This document shows, piece after piece, positions 1 through 7,714 of a DNA stretch of 41,223 nucleotides. The DNA comes from Patescibacteria group bacterium (GTDB lineage Bacteria; Patescibacteriota; Patescibacteriia; Patescibacteriales; GWC2-42-12): contig JAQVNC010000009.1 in the NCBI GenBank assembly GCA_028703305.1, forward strand, positions 1 through 41,223, given 5' to 3'. Position 1 is the first letter of the stretch. The number at the start of each line of letters is the position of its first letter. The position numbers were made by a program, and so were the translations under genes. Under the pieces are notes generated by a model. That model made no database searches and had not been told where the DNA came from. It saw nothing but the letters and a program-made list of their open reading frames with translations.

Positions 1-49
1 TTTTCTCTGAGGCGGTTAGATGTTCCCAATTAGAGATTTGTTCTCCCAT
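1..49 (-). CDS. Possible 5' end of a leftward gene, truncated by the window edge
   Basis: On the minus strand an ATG at 49-47 opens a frame of 16 codons (reading MGEQISNWEHLTASEK) that runs without a stop off the left edge. Immediately upstream lie about 70 AT-rich bases before the GC-rich palindrome, so a divergent gene start is plausible. Too little is visible to name a family. It could also be a chance open frame. Confidence 0.35.
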   Translation of the reverse strand, partial: MGEQISNWEHLTASEK

Positions 50-118
50 AAAAAATAAAAGTTAAATTTGTTTATAATTGAAAAGCGTAGCCGTCAGGCA
101 AAAAAGAAAAGCATATTT

Positions 119-330
119 CATATAACGCGCGCGGGATATGCGATGCGCCTGGAGGCCAGTACTCTGGCCGCAAGGCGTTTCGCATATCCCGAGTTGGGCG
201 ATGCCGCTCCGCCTTGCCCGTAGGGCGGGCGAGCGGCGAGTCCAACGAGGGCCTGCCCGCGCGCGTTGAGCAAAACCGCGAGCACCGAGCGTTAGCGAGG
301 GCGGAGCGGTTTTGCTCAACTAGTTATATG
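119..330. repeat. GC-rich nested palindrome (multi-hairpin element) upstream of a recombinase
   Basis: This fills the 397-base gap before the recombinase and is far more GC-rich than its surroundings. Stems I can pair: CATATAAC 119-126 with GTTATATG 323-330; a perfect 12-bp stem 124-135 with 256-267; hairpin A 133-143 with 180-190 (11 bp) capped by GGCCAG/CTGGCC; hairpin B 193-199 (GTTGGGC) with 240-246 (GTCCAAC), plus 203-209 with 231-237; hairpin C, a perfect 15-bp stem 265-279 with 306-320. Some stems share bases (124-126, 265-267), so alternative folds compete. The GTT/AAC termini recall integron attC core sites, but the order and size do not fit a standard attC. I infer a folded recombination or mobile-element site. 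An 85-codon frame on the minus strand here is not believable as a gene. Confidence 0.75.
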
Positions 331-397
331 CGAACTTATTGAATTATTATTTAAAATTAGTTAAAATGTAAGCAATTACTTCTTATTAAGCCTTTTT

Positions 398-1249
398 ATG
401 GAGGGGAATTATCAATATCCGAGCAAAGATCCTATGTTTAGGCTGGCTCAAGAAATGAGAATCCGTAATTTTAGCCCTAAAACCATTCAAGCCTATCTGT
501 ATTATAACAAAGAGCTTCTACGTTTTGCAAGCAAAGATGTTAGGGATATAAACAGAGATGATTTAAGGGATTATATTGATTGTTTATTTACTTTAGGCAA
601 ATCTTCGTCAACCGTTAATTTGGCTATCAATGCTTTTAAATTTTATTATGAAGGCGTATTGCCAAGAAAGTTTTTTGTGCCGAAAAGCGGAATTAGGCGG
701 CCCAAATCTGAAAAAAGGTTGCCGGTTGTATTAAGTAAGGCTGAAGCAATAAAAATGATAGATTGTTTGGAAAATATTAAACATAAGTTAATGATCCGGA
801 TTTTGTTCGGCTCCGGGCTTCGGGTAAGCGAAGTGGTTGATTTAAAAATAAATGATATAGATTTTATCAGAAAAATAATAATCGTTAGGCAGGGCAAGGG
901 CGCTAAAGATAGAATTACGATTATATCAGAACAGACTTTGGGTGATATTGAAAAATATTTACTTGAATACCAGCCGTTGGTTTTTTTATTTGAGAGCCAT
1001 AATGCCGGAGAAAAACTAGCCGTTAGAAGCGTGCAAAAAGTCGTGGGTGAAGCCGTTAATTTGGCCGGAGTAAATCCGGGCGCGTCCGCGCATAGCCTGC
1101 GCCATGGTTTTGCCACGCATTTACTTGAAAATGGAACTGATATAAGATATATTCAGGAGCTATTGGGCCACGCGCGGCTTGAAACCACGCAAATTTATAC
1201 TAAGGTGGCGAATAATATGATAAGGGGAATTAAAAGTCCGCTGGGGTAA
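398..1249 (+). CDS. Tyrosine recombinase / integrase (Xer/IntI-like)
   Basis: A DNA strand-exchange enzyme of 283 residues, close to XerC/XerD length. An N-terminal SAM-like core-binding domain occupies roughly residues 10-95 and the catalytic domain roughly 108-275. The catalytic set is visible: R142 (GLRVSE), K167 (QGKGAKDR), H232 and R235 (HSLRH), H258 (LLGH) and nucleophile Y267 (TQIYTKV). The C-terminal tail ends in GIKSPLG, resembling the GVRSPLD ending of IntI and of many solo integrases rather than XerD. The extra IntI-specific insertion before the HxxR motif is not apparent. It stands alone, with the nested palindrome directly upstream, which makes a dedicated recombination site attractive. 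It may alternatively be the housekeeping Xer of a minimal genome. Family certain; exact role not. Confidence 0.9.
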   Translation: MEGNYQYPSKDPMFRLAQEMRIRNFSPKTIQAYLYYNKELLRFASKDVRDINRDDLRDYIDCLFTLGKSSSTVNLAINAFKFYYEGVLPRKFFVPKSGIRRPKSEKRLPVVLSKAEAIKMIDCLENIKHKLMIRILFGSGLRVSEVVDLKINDIDFIRKIIIVRQGKGAKDRITIISEQTLGDIEKYLLEYQPLVFLFESHNAGEKLAVRSVQKVVGEAVNLAGVNPGASAHSLRHGFATHLLENGTDIRYIQELLGHARLETTQIYTKVANNMIRGIKSPLG

Positions 1250-1260
1250 AAATTAAGGAA

Positions 1261-1291
1261 ATGGATTCCGGCTCGTAGACCGGAATGACAA
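1261..1291 (+). repeat. Short palindromic repeat, family B (GGATTCCGG...CCGGAATGACA), copy 1
   Basis: A 31-base inverted repeat (GATTCCGG pairing with CCGGAAT-type arm) ending in AATGACAA, placed 9 bases before the start codon at 1301. The same element recurs at 1652, 3271 and 32646. Confidence 0.8.
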
Positions 1292-1300
1292 TTTAATATT

Positions 1301-2410
1301 ATGAATAAAAAAGTTGCCGTAATAATCAGCCCGAATTATAAAGATTACGCCAAAAAATATTTGGCCGAATGTTTTAATAGTTTAAAAAAACAGGATTATG
1401 CCGGCGAGATGAAAATTTTTATAGCCGATAATGAAAGCACGGAGGAAAGTTATAATTATTTAAAAAGCATACTGCCAGAGGCTGAAATCATACGGAATCA
1501 GAATAATGGCGGGTTCGCCAAAGCCAATAATGATTGCCTAAAGTCGGCGCTGAAGCAAGGTTATGATTATTTATTCTGCCTTAACATGGATACGGTTTTG
1601 GAGAAAGATTGTGTTGGAAAAATGGCGGAAGAAATAGAAAATAATAAGGAAATGGATTCCCGCTTGCGCGGGAATGACAAAGAAAAAAACGGGAATGACA
1701 AGAGGGAAATTGGCGCGGTGCAGGCCAGGTTGATGCTGTATAATGATAAAAATAAAATAAACAGCCTAGGCAATGTTACTCATTTTTTAGGCTTTGGCTA
1801 TGCTGGCGGATATGGAGAAAATTATACGAACCCGCCATCCGACAATAAAATCTGCTATCCATCCGGTGCCGCGGTTTTATTTAAACGCGGCGCCTTAGAG
1901 AAAGTCGGTTTGTTTGATGAGAAGATATGGATGTATAATGAAGATCAGGATTTAGGCTGGCGGCTGTGGCTCTACGGCTTTAAGTGCGTTTTAGCGCCCG
2001 AGGCTGTGGTCTATCATAAATATGAGTTCTCCCGCAGCATTAAAAAATATTATTTCATGGATCGCAACCGAATTATCGCCACGCTGAAAAATTACCATTG
2101 GGCGACGCTTTTATTGTTAGCGCCGGCATTTCTGATAATGGAAATCGGCTTAATATTTTTCGCCGCTAAAGGCGGCTGGCTTGAAAAAAAAATTGAAGTT
2201 TATAAATATTTTTTAAAACTTAAGCATTGGCGCTATATTTTAAGAGAGAGAAAAAAAATTCAAAAGTCGCGGATCGCGCCTGATAAAGAGATAATAAAAT
2301 TATTTTCCGGCCGGATTTGGTATCAGGAAATAGGGGACGCGAAGCTGAAGATTGCCAATGTTTTTTTTAACGCCTATTGGCGAGTTGTGAAGGTTTTAAT
2401 AAGATGGTAA
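1301..2410 (+). CDS. Glycosyltransferase family 2, carrying an in-frame repeat insertion
   Basis: An inverting sugar-nucleotide transferase of the GT2 (GT-A fold) type, most like enzymes adding rhamnose or similar sugars in cell-wall or surface polysaccharide. Visible: the N-terminal AVIISPNY strand, FIADNEST (nucleotide-binding Asp), NGGFAKANN, a DxD-like LNMDT, and NEDQDLGWRLWLYG near residue 210, where the catalytic base is expected. A hydrophobic, possibly membrane-associating segment (LLLLAPAFLIMEIGLIFF) follows near residue 270. Odd: about 18 codons at 1652-1705 (beginning MDSRLRGND) derive from a family B palindromic repeat inserted in frame between the DxD region and the conserved IGAVQARL strand, where it should form a surface loop. 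It is followed by a second GT2 and galU, suggesting a polysaccharide cluster. Donor and acceptor cannot be read from sequence. Confidence 0.88.
   Translation: MNKKVAVIISPNYKDYAKKYLAECFNSLKKQDYAGEMKIFIADNESTEESYNYLKSILPEAEIIRNQNNGGFAKANNDCLKSALKQGYDYLFCLNMDTVLEKDCVGKMAEEIENNKEMDSRLRGNDKEKNGNDKREIGAVQARLMLYNDKNKINSLGNVTHFLGFGYAGGYGENYTNPPSDNKICYPSGAAVLFKRGALEKVGLFDEKIWMYNEDQDLGWRLWLYGFKCVLAPEAVVYHKYEFSRSIKKYYFMDRNRIIATLKNYHWATLLLLAPAFLIMEIGLIFFAAKGGWLEKKIEVYKYFLKLKHWRYILRERKKIQKSRIAPDKEIIKLFSGRIWYQEIGDAKLKIANVFFNAYWRVVKVLIRW
1652..1703 (+). repeat. Family B palindromic repeat embedded in a coding region
   Basis: Bases 1652-1680 hold a full copy (ATGGATTCCCGC...GCGGGAATGACAA), and 1686-1703 hold a partial second end (CGGGAATGACAAG). 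Both are translated within the glycosyltransferase frame. The combined insertion is a multiple of three and keeps the gene open. Confidence 0.8.
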
Positions 2411-2432
2411 GCTATAATTTTAAAAAATAATT

Positions 2433-2465
2433 CGTGAGATTGCTTCGCTTGCGCTCGCAATGACA
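2433..2465 (+). repeat. Palindromic repeat, family A half element (CGTGAGATTGCTTCG...CGCAATGACA)
   Basis: A 33-base copy of the right half of family A, ending in CGCAATGACA 10 bases before the start codon at 2476. Full-length relatives occur at 5260, 18598, 26683 and 27499. Confidence 0.8.
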
Positions 2466-2475
2466 AATATATTTT

Positions 2476-3264
2476 ATGGATATCAGCATAATCATAGTAA
2501 ATTATAAAGCCAAAAATTTGGTTTTGAATTGCGTCAAGTCAATCAAAAACGCGGATTGGCCCGGTTTGGATTATGAAATTATCGTGGTGGATAATTACTC
2601 GGGCGATTTGCATAGTAATGACTTGAAACAATTCGGAGAAATAAAATTTATCATGAATGGCCAAAATGTCGGCTTGGGCGCGGCTAATAATAAGGGCGCG
2701 AGAATCGCCCGGGGAAAATATATTGTTATTATGAATCCGGACACTTCGGCCGATAAAGATGTTTTTATAAAATTATTCGCTTACATGGAGAGCCATCCCG
2801 AAGCCGGCGTAGTCGGGCCGAAGCAATTTAACCTTGATAAGACGGTTCAGGATTCTTGTTTTCGCTGGCCGGGCTTATTTACGCCGATCTTTAGGCGTAC
2901 CCCGCTGGGGAAAATTTGGCTGGGCAGAAAAGATTTAGACAGATTTTTATATAAGGATTATAATAAAGAAAGCCCGCGCGAAGTTGATTGGCTTTTAGGC
3001 TCTTTTTTATTTTGCCGCGCCTCGGCTTTCAGGCAGATTGGCTTGTATGATGAAGATTTTTTTCTTTATTTTGAAGACACTGATTTATGCAAGCGATTTT
3101 GGCTCCGCGGCTGGAAAGTTATTTATAATCCGGAAGCCGCCATTAGCCATAATTATATTCGGCAAAGCGCGAGCGTTGCTTGGTATAAATTTTTTACAAG
3201 CTTGGCCGCCTGGCACCATCTGGCGTCGTGGGCGAAATATTTAAGAAAATGGAAAAATAAATAA
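2476..3264 (+). CDS. Glycosyltransferase family 2
   Basis: A 262-residue GT2 enzyme. Motifs in order: DISIIIVNYKA at the N-terminus, IIVVDNYSGD (nucleotide-binding strand and Asp), NVGLGAANNKGA, the metal-binding VIMNPDT near residue 90, then LLGSFLFCRASAF and the acceptor/catalytic stretch YDEDFFLYFEDTDLCKRFWLRGW around residues 190-215. This layout is that of rhamnosyltransferase-like GT2 proteins that decorate surface polysaccharide. No transmembrane segment is evident, so it is probably cytoplasmic or peripheral at the membrane. It sits between another GT2 and galU, fitting a sugar-nucleotide-dependent envelope pathway. Start ATG at 2476 fits the N-terminal strand; no clear Shine-Dalgarno sequence is seen because a repeat occupies the upstream bases. 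Specific sugar unknown. Confidence 0.9.
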   Translation: MDISIIIVNYKAKNLVLNCVKSIKNADWPGLDYEIIVVDNYSGDLHSNDLKQFGEIKFIMNGQNVGLGAANNKGARIARGKYIVIMNPDTSADKDVFIKLFAYMESHPEAGVVGPKQFNLDKTVQDSCFRWPGLFTPIFRRTPLGKIWLGRKDLDRFLYKDYNKESPREVDWLLGSFLFCRASAFRQIGLYDEDFFLYFEDTDLCKRFWLRGWKVIYNPEAAISHNYIRQSASVAWYKFFTSLAAWHHLASWAKYLRKWKNK

Positions 3265-3270
3265 AATTTA

Positions 3271-3298
3271 GATTCCGGCTCGGAGGCCGGAATGACAA
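3271..3298 (+). repeat. Palindromic repeat, family B
   Basis: A 28-base copy (GATTCCGGCTC...GCCGGAATGACAA) lying between the GT2 stop and galU, ending 10 bases before the galU start. Confidence 0.8.
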
Positions 3299-3308
3299 TT
3301 AAAAAAAT

Positions 3309-4178
3309 ATGCAAAAAATAAAAAAAGCGATTGTGGCGGTAGCCGGTTCCGGCACGCGCCTTCTGCCGGCGACTAAATCCATGCCTAAGGAAATGCTGCC
3401 GATTGTTGATAAGCCGATTGTGCAATTGGTAGTGGAAGAGTTAGTGGCGGCTGGGATTGAAGACATAGTTTTAGTCACTAAATGGGATAAAAAGCCTTTA
3501 GAAGATCATTTTGACTATAATTGGGCTCTTATTGATGATCTGCAAAAAGCCGGCAAAGATAAATTATTGGAAGAAGTAAAGAAAATAGCCAATCTGGCCA
3601 ATTTCATTTATGTCAGGCAAAAAGGGCCGTATGGCAACGGCACGCCGGTTTTGTCCGCGGCCAGCATTGTTAAGGACGAGCCGTTTATGTTTGTCTGGGG
3701 CGACGATTTGGTAAAAGCCAAGGTGCCGTTTGCCAAGCAGATGGTTGATGATTACAATAAAACCGGGCATCTGATGATCGGCGTACAGGAAGTGCCCTTG
3801 GATCAGGTAGTCCGTTACGGCATTGTTAAAGTAAAAAAAAGCACTATGCGGATTGAAGATATTATTGAAAAACCGAGTGTTAAGGAAGCGCCCTCCCGCT
3901 TAGCTGATTTCGGCCGCATGATTTTAAACCAGGAAATCATTGATATTTTAAAAAATACCGCCTTAGGCAAAGGCAATGAGCTTTGGATAGTTGACGCCAT
4001 TAGAAGTTATGTAAAAAATGGCGGTGAATTTTACGCTAAAAAAATTAAAGATGGCGAATGGCTGACTACCGGCGATCCGCTGAATTACATGACAACCATG
4101 CTGAAATACGCTTTTGACCGCCCTGATATCGGGCCGGAGATAAAGAAATTTACCAAAGAGCTGTTAAAGAAAAAATAA
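3309..4178 (+). CDS. galU: UTP-glucose-1-phosphate uridylyltransferase
   Basis: Makes UDP-glucose from UTP and glucose 1-phosphate, the donor for surface glycans such as those assembled by the two upstream glycosyltransferases. The N-terminal nucleotide-binding motif GSGTRLLPATKSMPKEMLPI is canonical, followed by VDKPIVQLVVEE. The Asp-containing FVWGDDLV strand, RYGIV and IIEKP are also typical, as is the late stretch GEWLTTGDPLNYM. Length 289 matches bacterial GalU (about 290-300). A hairpin with T-run follows at 4196-4233, so this ends the transcription unit. Paralogues acting on glucose 1-phosphate with dTTP (RmlA type) differ in the N-terminal signature, so GalU is favoured. Confidence 0.93.
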   Translation: MQKIKKAIVAVAGSGTRLLPATKSMPKEMLPIVDKPIVQLVVEELVAAGIEDIVLVTKWDKKPLEDHFDYNWALIDDLQKAGKDKLLEEVKKIANLANFIYVRQKGPYGNGTPVLSAASIVKDEPFMFVWGDDLVKAKVPFAKQMVDDYNKTGHLMIGVQEVPLDQVVRYGIVKVKKSTMRIEDIIEKPSVKEAPSRLADFGRMILNQEIIDILKNTALGKGNELWIVDAIRSYVKNGGEFYAKKIKDGEWLTTGDPLNYMTTMLKYAFDRPDIGPEIKKFTKELLKKK

Positions 4179-4195
4179 AATATTTAAATCTATTT

Positions 4196-4233
4196 AACCC
4201 CCTTGATCGGCCGGCTGGCAAAAGGGGGTTTTT
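4196..4233 (+). terminator. Rho-independent terminator after galU
   Basis: AACCCCCTT (4196-4204) pairs with AAGGGGGTT (4222-4230), followed by a run of Ts. The loop is GC-rich and may form its own small stem. Confidence 0.8.
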
Positions 4234-4234
4234 G

Positions 4235-4245
4235 TATGTTATAAT
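4235..4245 (+). promoter_or_regulatory. Extended -10 promoter TATGTTATAAT
   Basis: A perfect TATAAT at 4240-4245 preceded by TGn, right after the galU terminator and 28 bases before the start of the PfkB kinase. No good -35 is present; the region is taken up by the terminator. The same extended box recurs in this window. Confidence 0.65.
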
Positions 4246-4273
4246 ATAAGCATATTAATATTAACAATTTTTT

Positions 4274-5254
4274 ATGAAATACGACGTCATAACCATAGGC
4301 GGGGCGACCGAGGATATAACTTTTTACACCGACGAAGGAGTTTTAATTAACAACAAGAAAGATTTAACCAAGCAAAAATTACTGGCCTTTGAATACGGGG
4401 CAAAGGTCAAAGTTGATAAGTCATTTTCCGGTTTTGGCGGCGGGGCGGCCAACGCCGCGGTTAGCTTGTCCGGTTTTGGCTTTAAAGCGGCTTGCCTTTG
4501 CGCCATTGGCGAAGATTCCCGAGGCCAAAGGATTTTAAGCAATCTTCAGGCGCGAGGAGTAGATATAACCTTAGTGCAAAAAATAAAAGGCGTTGAAACC
4601 GGTTTTTCTTTTTTATTGGTCGGTCCGTCCAATGAACATATTGTTTTTTCCAACCGCGCGGCCAATAATGAGCTAACCGTTAATGATTTTGAAATTGGGA
4701 TTTTGGATCAAAGCGAATGGATATATTTAACGTCCTTATCCGGAGAATGGAAAAATAATTTGGAAAAGATTTTTTCGGTTAAAAATGAGAAGCTTGCCTG
4801 GAATCCTGGGCATAGGCAGATTTTAACCGGCATAAAAGGGCTGGGGAAATATTTTAAAAAAACAACCTGCTTGATCGTTAATAAAGACGAGGCCATAGAA
4901 TTGGTTATGTCGGATAAAAAATATAAAGCTAAAGGCCGCGCTTTTTTAAATAATGTAAAAAATTTGCTGGCGGCTTTAAGCTCGTATGGCCCTAAAATCG
5001 TTGTCATTACCGGCGGCCGGCAGGGCGCTGACGCCATGTTTGAAAATAAAATTTATCATCAGCCGATTATTAAAGAAACGCGCCGCGCCGATACTACCGG
5101 AGTCGGCGATGCTTTTGGCTCGGCCTTTATCGCCGGGCTGGAATTATATAATCAAGACATTAAAAAATCTTTGCTGTTAGCCGCGAAAAACGCCGCTTCG
5201 GTAATTAGCATACCCGGCGCGCAGAACGGGTTATTAAGTAAGAAGAATATATAA
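4274..5254 (+). CDS. PfkB-family carbohydrate (ribokinase-like) kinase
   Basis: Phosphorylates a sugar or nucleoside with ATP. The family signature near the C-terminus, DTTGVGDAFGSAFIAG, starts at residue 273, with D279 as the predicted catalytic base in the anion-hole motif. The N-terminal family pattern SGFGGGAANAAVSLSGFG lies near residues 54-71, and CAIGEDSRGQRI follows. VVITGGRQGA precedes the signature as the usual nucleotide-binding strand. Length 326 fits ribokinase/adenosine kinase-like members. It has its own promoter and is followed by a palindromic repeat, then pduL. The substrate (ribose, adenosine or another sugar) cannot be assigned from the sequence. Confidence 0.88.
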   Translation: MKYDVITIGGATEDITFYTDEGVLINNKKDLTKQKLLAFEYGAKVKVDKSFSGFGGGAANAAVSLSGFGFKAACLCAIGEDSRGQRILSNLQARGVDITLVQKIKGVETGFSFLLVGPSNEHIVFSNRAANNELTVNDFEIGILDQSEWIYLTSLSGEWKNNLEKIFSVKNEKLAWNPGHRQILTGIKGLGKYFKKTTCLIVNKDEAIELVMSDKKYKAKGRAFLNNVKNLLAALSSYGPKIVVITGGRQGADAMFENKIYHQPIIKETRRADTTGVGDAFGSAFIAGLELYNQDIKKSLLLAAKNAASVISIPGAQNGLLSKKNI

Positions 5255-5259
5255 TCTAC

Positions 5260-5360
5260 TGTCATTGCGAGGAGTCCCGTGCTCTGGACGACGAAGCAAT
5301 CCCTGGTTAATTTCCGACTATGTGAGATTGCTTCGCTCCCTTCGGTCGCTCGCAATGACA
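5260..5360. repeat. Palindromic repeat, family A, full-length copy
   Basis: About 101 bases beginning TGTCATTGCGAGGAG and ending GCTCGCAATGACA, with internal GAAGCAATC and GAGATTGCTTCG in inverted orientation. It fills the space between the kinase and pduL, ending 12 bases before the pduL start. Confidence 0.85.
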
Positions 5361-5372
5361 TAATTTAACATT

Positions 5373-5942
5373 ATGAAAGTTCCCATTGAAATATCAGCTC
5401 GCCATATTCATTTATCAAAAGCGGATTTGGAAATTTTATTCGGTCCTGGCTTTGAATTGGAAAAATATAAAGATTTGTCCCAGCCCGGGCAATATGCCTC
5501 TAAGCAAACCGTTAAGTTGGCCGGTCCGAAAGGGGAGCTTAACGGCGTTAGGATTTTAGGTCCGATCCGCCAAGAAACCCAGGTTGAAATTTCCGAGACC
5601 GAAGCGCGCGCGCTCGGCTTAAATCCGCCGGTAAGGGATTCGGGAAATTTAAGCGATACCCCGGGAATTAAAATTATCGGCCCCAAAGGAGAAATAGATT
5701 TAAAACAAGGCGTGATTTTAGCCTTAAGGCATATTCATATTGATCCGGAGACCGCGGCCGCGATCGGAGTCAAAAATTATGACCGCGTTAAGGTTGATAC
5801 GAGCGGCGCGCGCGATTTGCTTTTTGAAAATGTTCTAATTAGGGTTGACCCTTCCTTTAAATTGGCTATGCATATTGATACGGACGAAGCCAACGCTGCC
5901 GGTATTGACGGCGAGAATCATGAAGGAACGATTATAGTATAA
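5373..5942 (+). CDS. pduL: PduL-type phosphate acyltransferase (phosphotransacylase)
   Basis: Interconverts acyl-CoA (acetyl- or propionyl-CoA) and acyl phosphate, allowing ATP formation through an acetate kinase. The 189 residues hold two PduL domains. Zinc ligands are visible as H11 and H13 (RHIHLS), H120 and H122 (RHIHID) and H167 (MHIDTDEAN). The conserved PVRDSGNLSDTPG (residues 86-98) carries the catalytic Arg88. Length is slightly below the usual 200-220, with no N-terminal encapsulation peptide for a microcompartment, and no shell genes are nearby. This suggests a free cytosolic enzyme for acetate fermentation. No acetate kinase is present in the window. A -10-like TATAAT overlaps the stop codon and could serve mutM. 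Confidence 0.93.
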   Translation: MKVPIEISARHIHLSKADLEILFGPGFELEKYKDLSQPGQYASKQTVKLAGPKGELNGVRILGPIRQETQVEISETEARALGLNPPVRDSGNLSDTPGIKIIGPKGEIDLKQGVILALRHIHIDPETAAAIGVKNYDRVKVDTSGARDLLFENVLIRVDPSFKLAMHIDTDEANAAGIDGENHEGTIIV

Positions 5943-5965
5943 TTTTTATTTGATTATAAATAAGT

Positions 5966-6820
5966 ATGCCGGAACTTCCTGAAGTTGAAACAATCGTCCG
6001 CGATTTAAATAATAAGCTTAAAAATAAAAAAATTATCGCCGTAAAATCGCTGGATAGAAAAGTTTTTCATTTAACCGAGAGTGAGGTTAAAAATATTTTA
6101 AATAGAAAAATCAGGGGGGTGGCCCGGCGGGCTAAAATGATAATTATAGATTTGGTTGATTTTTGTTTAATTATCCATCTTAAAATGACCGGCCAGCTGG
6201 TTTTAGAGAATAAAAATTCGCTAATCGCCGGCGGTCATCCGATTATTAATTCAGATAAAAAATTGCCCAATAAATTCAGCCGAGTTATTTTCAAATTTAA
6301 CGATAAAAGCATTTTGTATTTTAATGATGTTAGGCGATTCGGCTGGATTAAGCTGATGGCCGCGGATGAATTCAAAAAGTTTAGCGGTCAGCTCGGGGTA
6401 GAGCCGCTTGGCCTTAAATTTACCTTAGAATATTTTAAAGAAATTTTAGCTCGTAGGCCTAAAACCACGATTAAGCAGGCGCTATTGGATCAAAAATATA
6501 TTTCCGGCATTGGTAATATTTACGCCGATGAATCACTTTACGAGGCCAAGATTAAGCCTTTTAGAAAAGTTAAAACTTTAACCGGCTCGGAAATAAAAAA
6601 GTTATGGCTGGCTATTCCCAAGATTTTAAAATATGCCATAAAGCACCGCGGTACTTCTTTTAATGATTACGTGGACGCGATGGGGGAAACCGGCAATTTT
6701 ATAAAATATCTAAAAGTCTACGGGCGGGCGGGCGAAAAATGCAAAACCTGCGGCGGTTTGGTTAAAAAAATTAAGCTCGGCGGCCGAGGCACCCATTGGT
6801 GCGGCGCTTGCCAAAAATAA
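5966..6820 (+). CDS. mutM: Formamidopyrimidine-DNA glycosylase / AP lyase
   Basis: Base-excision repair enzyme removing 8-oxoguanine and formamidopyrimidines. The mature N-terminus PELPEVETIVRDL gives catalytic P2 and E3. K57 lies in ARRAKMIII exactly as in characterised Fpg, HLKMTGQL follows, and the helix-two-turn-helix region includes ISGIGNIYADESLY. The C-terminus carries a four-cysteine zinc finger (CKTCGG ... HWCGACQ) with the conserved Arg in GGRGTHWC. At 284 residues it is full length. It is followed after 9 bases by a secreted-protein gene. MutM versus the Nei branch: the K57 context and zinc finger favour MutM. Confidence 0.95.
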   Translation: MPELPEVETIVRDLNNKLKNKKIIAVKSLDRKVFHLTESEVKNILNRKIRGVARRAKMIIIDLVDFCLIIHLKMTGQLVLENKNSLIAGGHPIINSDKKLPNKFSRVIFKFNDKSILYFNDVRRFGWIKLMAADEFKKFSGQLGVEPLGLKFTLEYFKEILARRPKTTIKQALLDQKYISGIGNIYADESLYEAKIKPFRKVKTLTGSEIKKLWLAIPKILKYAIKHRGTSFNDYVDAMGETGNFIKYLKVYGRAGEKCKTCGGLVKKIKLGGRGTHWCGACQK

Positions 6821-6829
6821 TTTAAATAT

Positions 6830-7645
6830 ATGAAAATCAATAAATTAATTTTAATTTCAACAATTTTAATCGCGATGTCTTTTTTTCTGACTGGCTCTAA
6901 GGCTGTGGCTGCGGAAGCCTCCCCCGACGCCATTGCCATCCGCGTCATGTCTAATTTAGAGCATTATTCTCCTTTAGTTTGGTACAAGAAAAACATTAAA
7001 CTTCAAGGCTCGCCCCAAAATCTATTGGTTGACGGCTACGAAGCGGTTAGAGACGGCCGCACGGTTTATGTTAATGCCGCCAATATCTCCGGCAATGATT
7101 TTTATACCAATATCTATATAATCTCCTATAACCAGGAAGCGGAAAATAAAACCATAGATATTTTCGGCCAGATTCTAACACATTGGAAATTTAATACTAA
7201 TTTTGATATTAACAGCAGCCAAAAGCAAAAAATTATCAGAGATGTAAAGAGGCTGACTAATCTCTATGATATGAATTCGGCGTTGGCAAATTATAAGAAG
7301 GGCGGTTTTCCCGGCTTAAAATCAGGCAGTTATATAACCGGAGCGTCAATATCAACTTGGCCGAGCTGGCAAGCCACCTTAGGCTCGGAATTAGGTATAA
7401 CCATGCCCATAGACCCGATCAATAAATTAAATAACTGCCCGGCCGGCTATGACGTGAAAACCTGCTGGAATCAGACGGACAAAGCATTTTATTTTAATTT
7501 TAATCTTTCGGCAGGGGATACTAAATCAATTTCGCGTTCGCCGGTTTATTGGTATAAAAATGGAGTCTTTTATGTTGGCCTGGAGACTAATTACAATATT
7601 TTATCGGCTGTTTCTAATTTGAGTTTCAATGTGGCGATTCCATAG
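6830..7645 (+). CDS. Secreted hypothetical protein
   Basis: I do not recognise a named family. Residues 1-28 look like a signal peptide (MKINK, a hydrophobic stretch, then an AVAAEAS cleavage region). The remaining 240 residues are predicted extracellular and rich in Tyr, Asn and Ser. The segment DPINKLNNCPAGYDVKTCW, near residues 200-218, contains two cysteines that may form a disulfide; DPxNK-type motifs of this sort occur in surface or pilin-like proteins of CPR bacteria, as far as I know. No prepilin cleavage site is seen. It sits 9 bases after mutM and ends at a strong terminator. Confidence 0.6.
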   Translation: MKINKLILISTILIAMSFFLTGSKAVAAEASPDAIAIRVMSNLEHYSPLVWYKKNIKLQGSPQNLLVDGYEAVRDGRTVYVNAANISGNDFYTNIYIISYNQEAENKTIDIFGQILTHWKFNTNFDINSSQKQKIIRDVKRLTNLYDMNSALANYKKGGFPGLKSGSYITGASISTWPSWQATLGSELGITMPIDPINKLNNCPAGYDVKTCWNQTDKAFYFNFNLSAGDTKSISRSPVYWYKNGVFYVGLETNYNILSAVSNLSFNVAIP

Positions 7646-7663
7646 TTAGCGATAAATAAATTA

Positions 7664-7701
7664 AAAAAAACAGCTTCGGATTATGCCGAAGCTGTTTTTT
7701 T
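7664..7701. terminator. Bidirectional terminator between convergent genes
   Basis: A perfect stem CAGCTTCGG (7671-7679) with CCGAAGCTG (7686-7694), flanked by seven As on the left and seven Ts on the right, so it can stop transcription from both directions. It lies between the genes ending at 7645 (+) and 7715 (-). Confidence 0.92.
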
Positions 7702-7714
7702 ATTTAAGAGATAT

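Noticed and set aside
62-319. 85-codon open frame on the minus strand
   Set aside because: It runs through the nested GC-rich palindrome; the Arg/Ala/Gly-rich product reflects base composition, and the bases are explained by paired stems.
119-330. A classical integron attC site
   Set aside because: The GTTRRRY and RYYYAAC words occur, but in the order GTT...AAC within each hairpin, with branching and a total length over 200 bases. A standard attC runs AAC...GTT, is unbranched and usually shorter. Kept only as a possible relative.
5373-5942. Microcompartment (Pdu/Eut) locus
   Set aside because: PduL is present but lacks an encapsulation peptide, and no shell or signature enzyme genes flank it.
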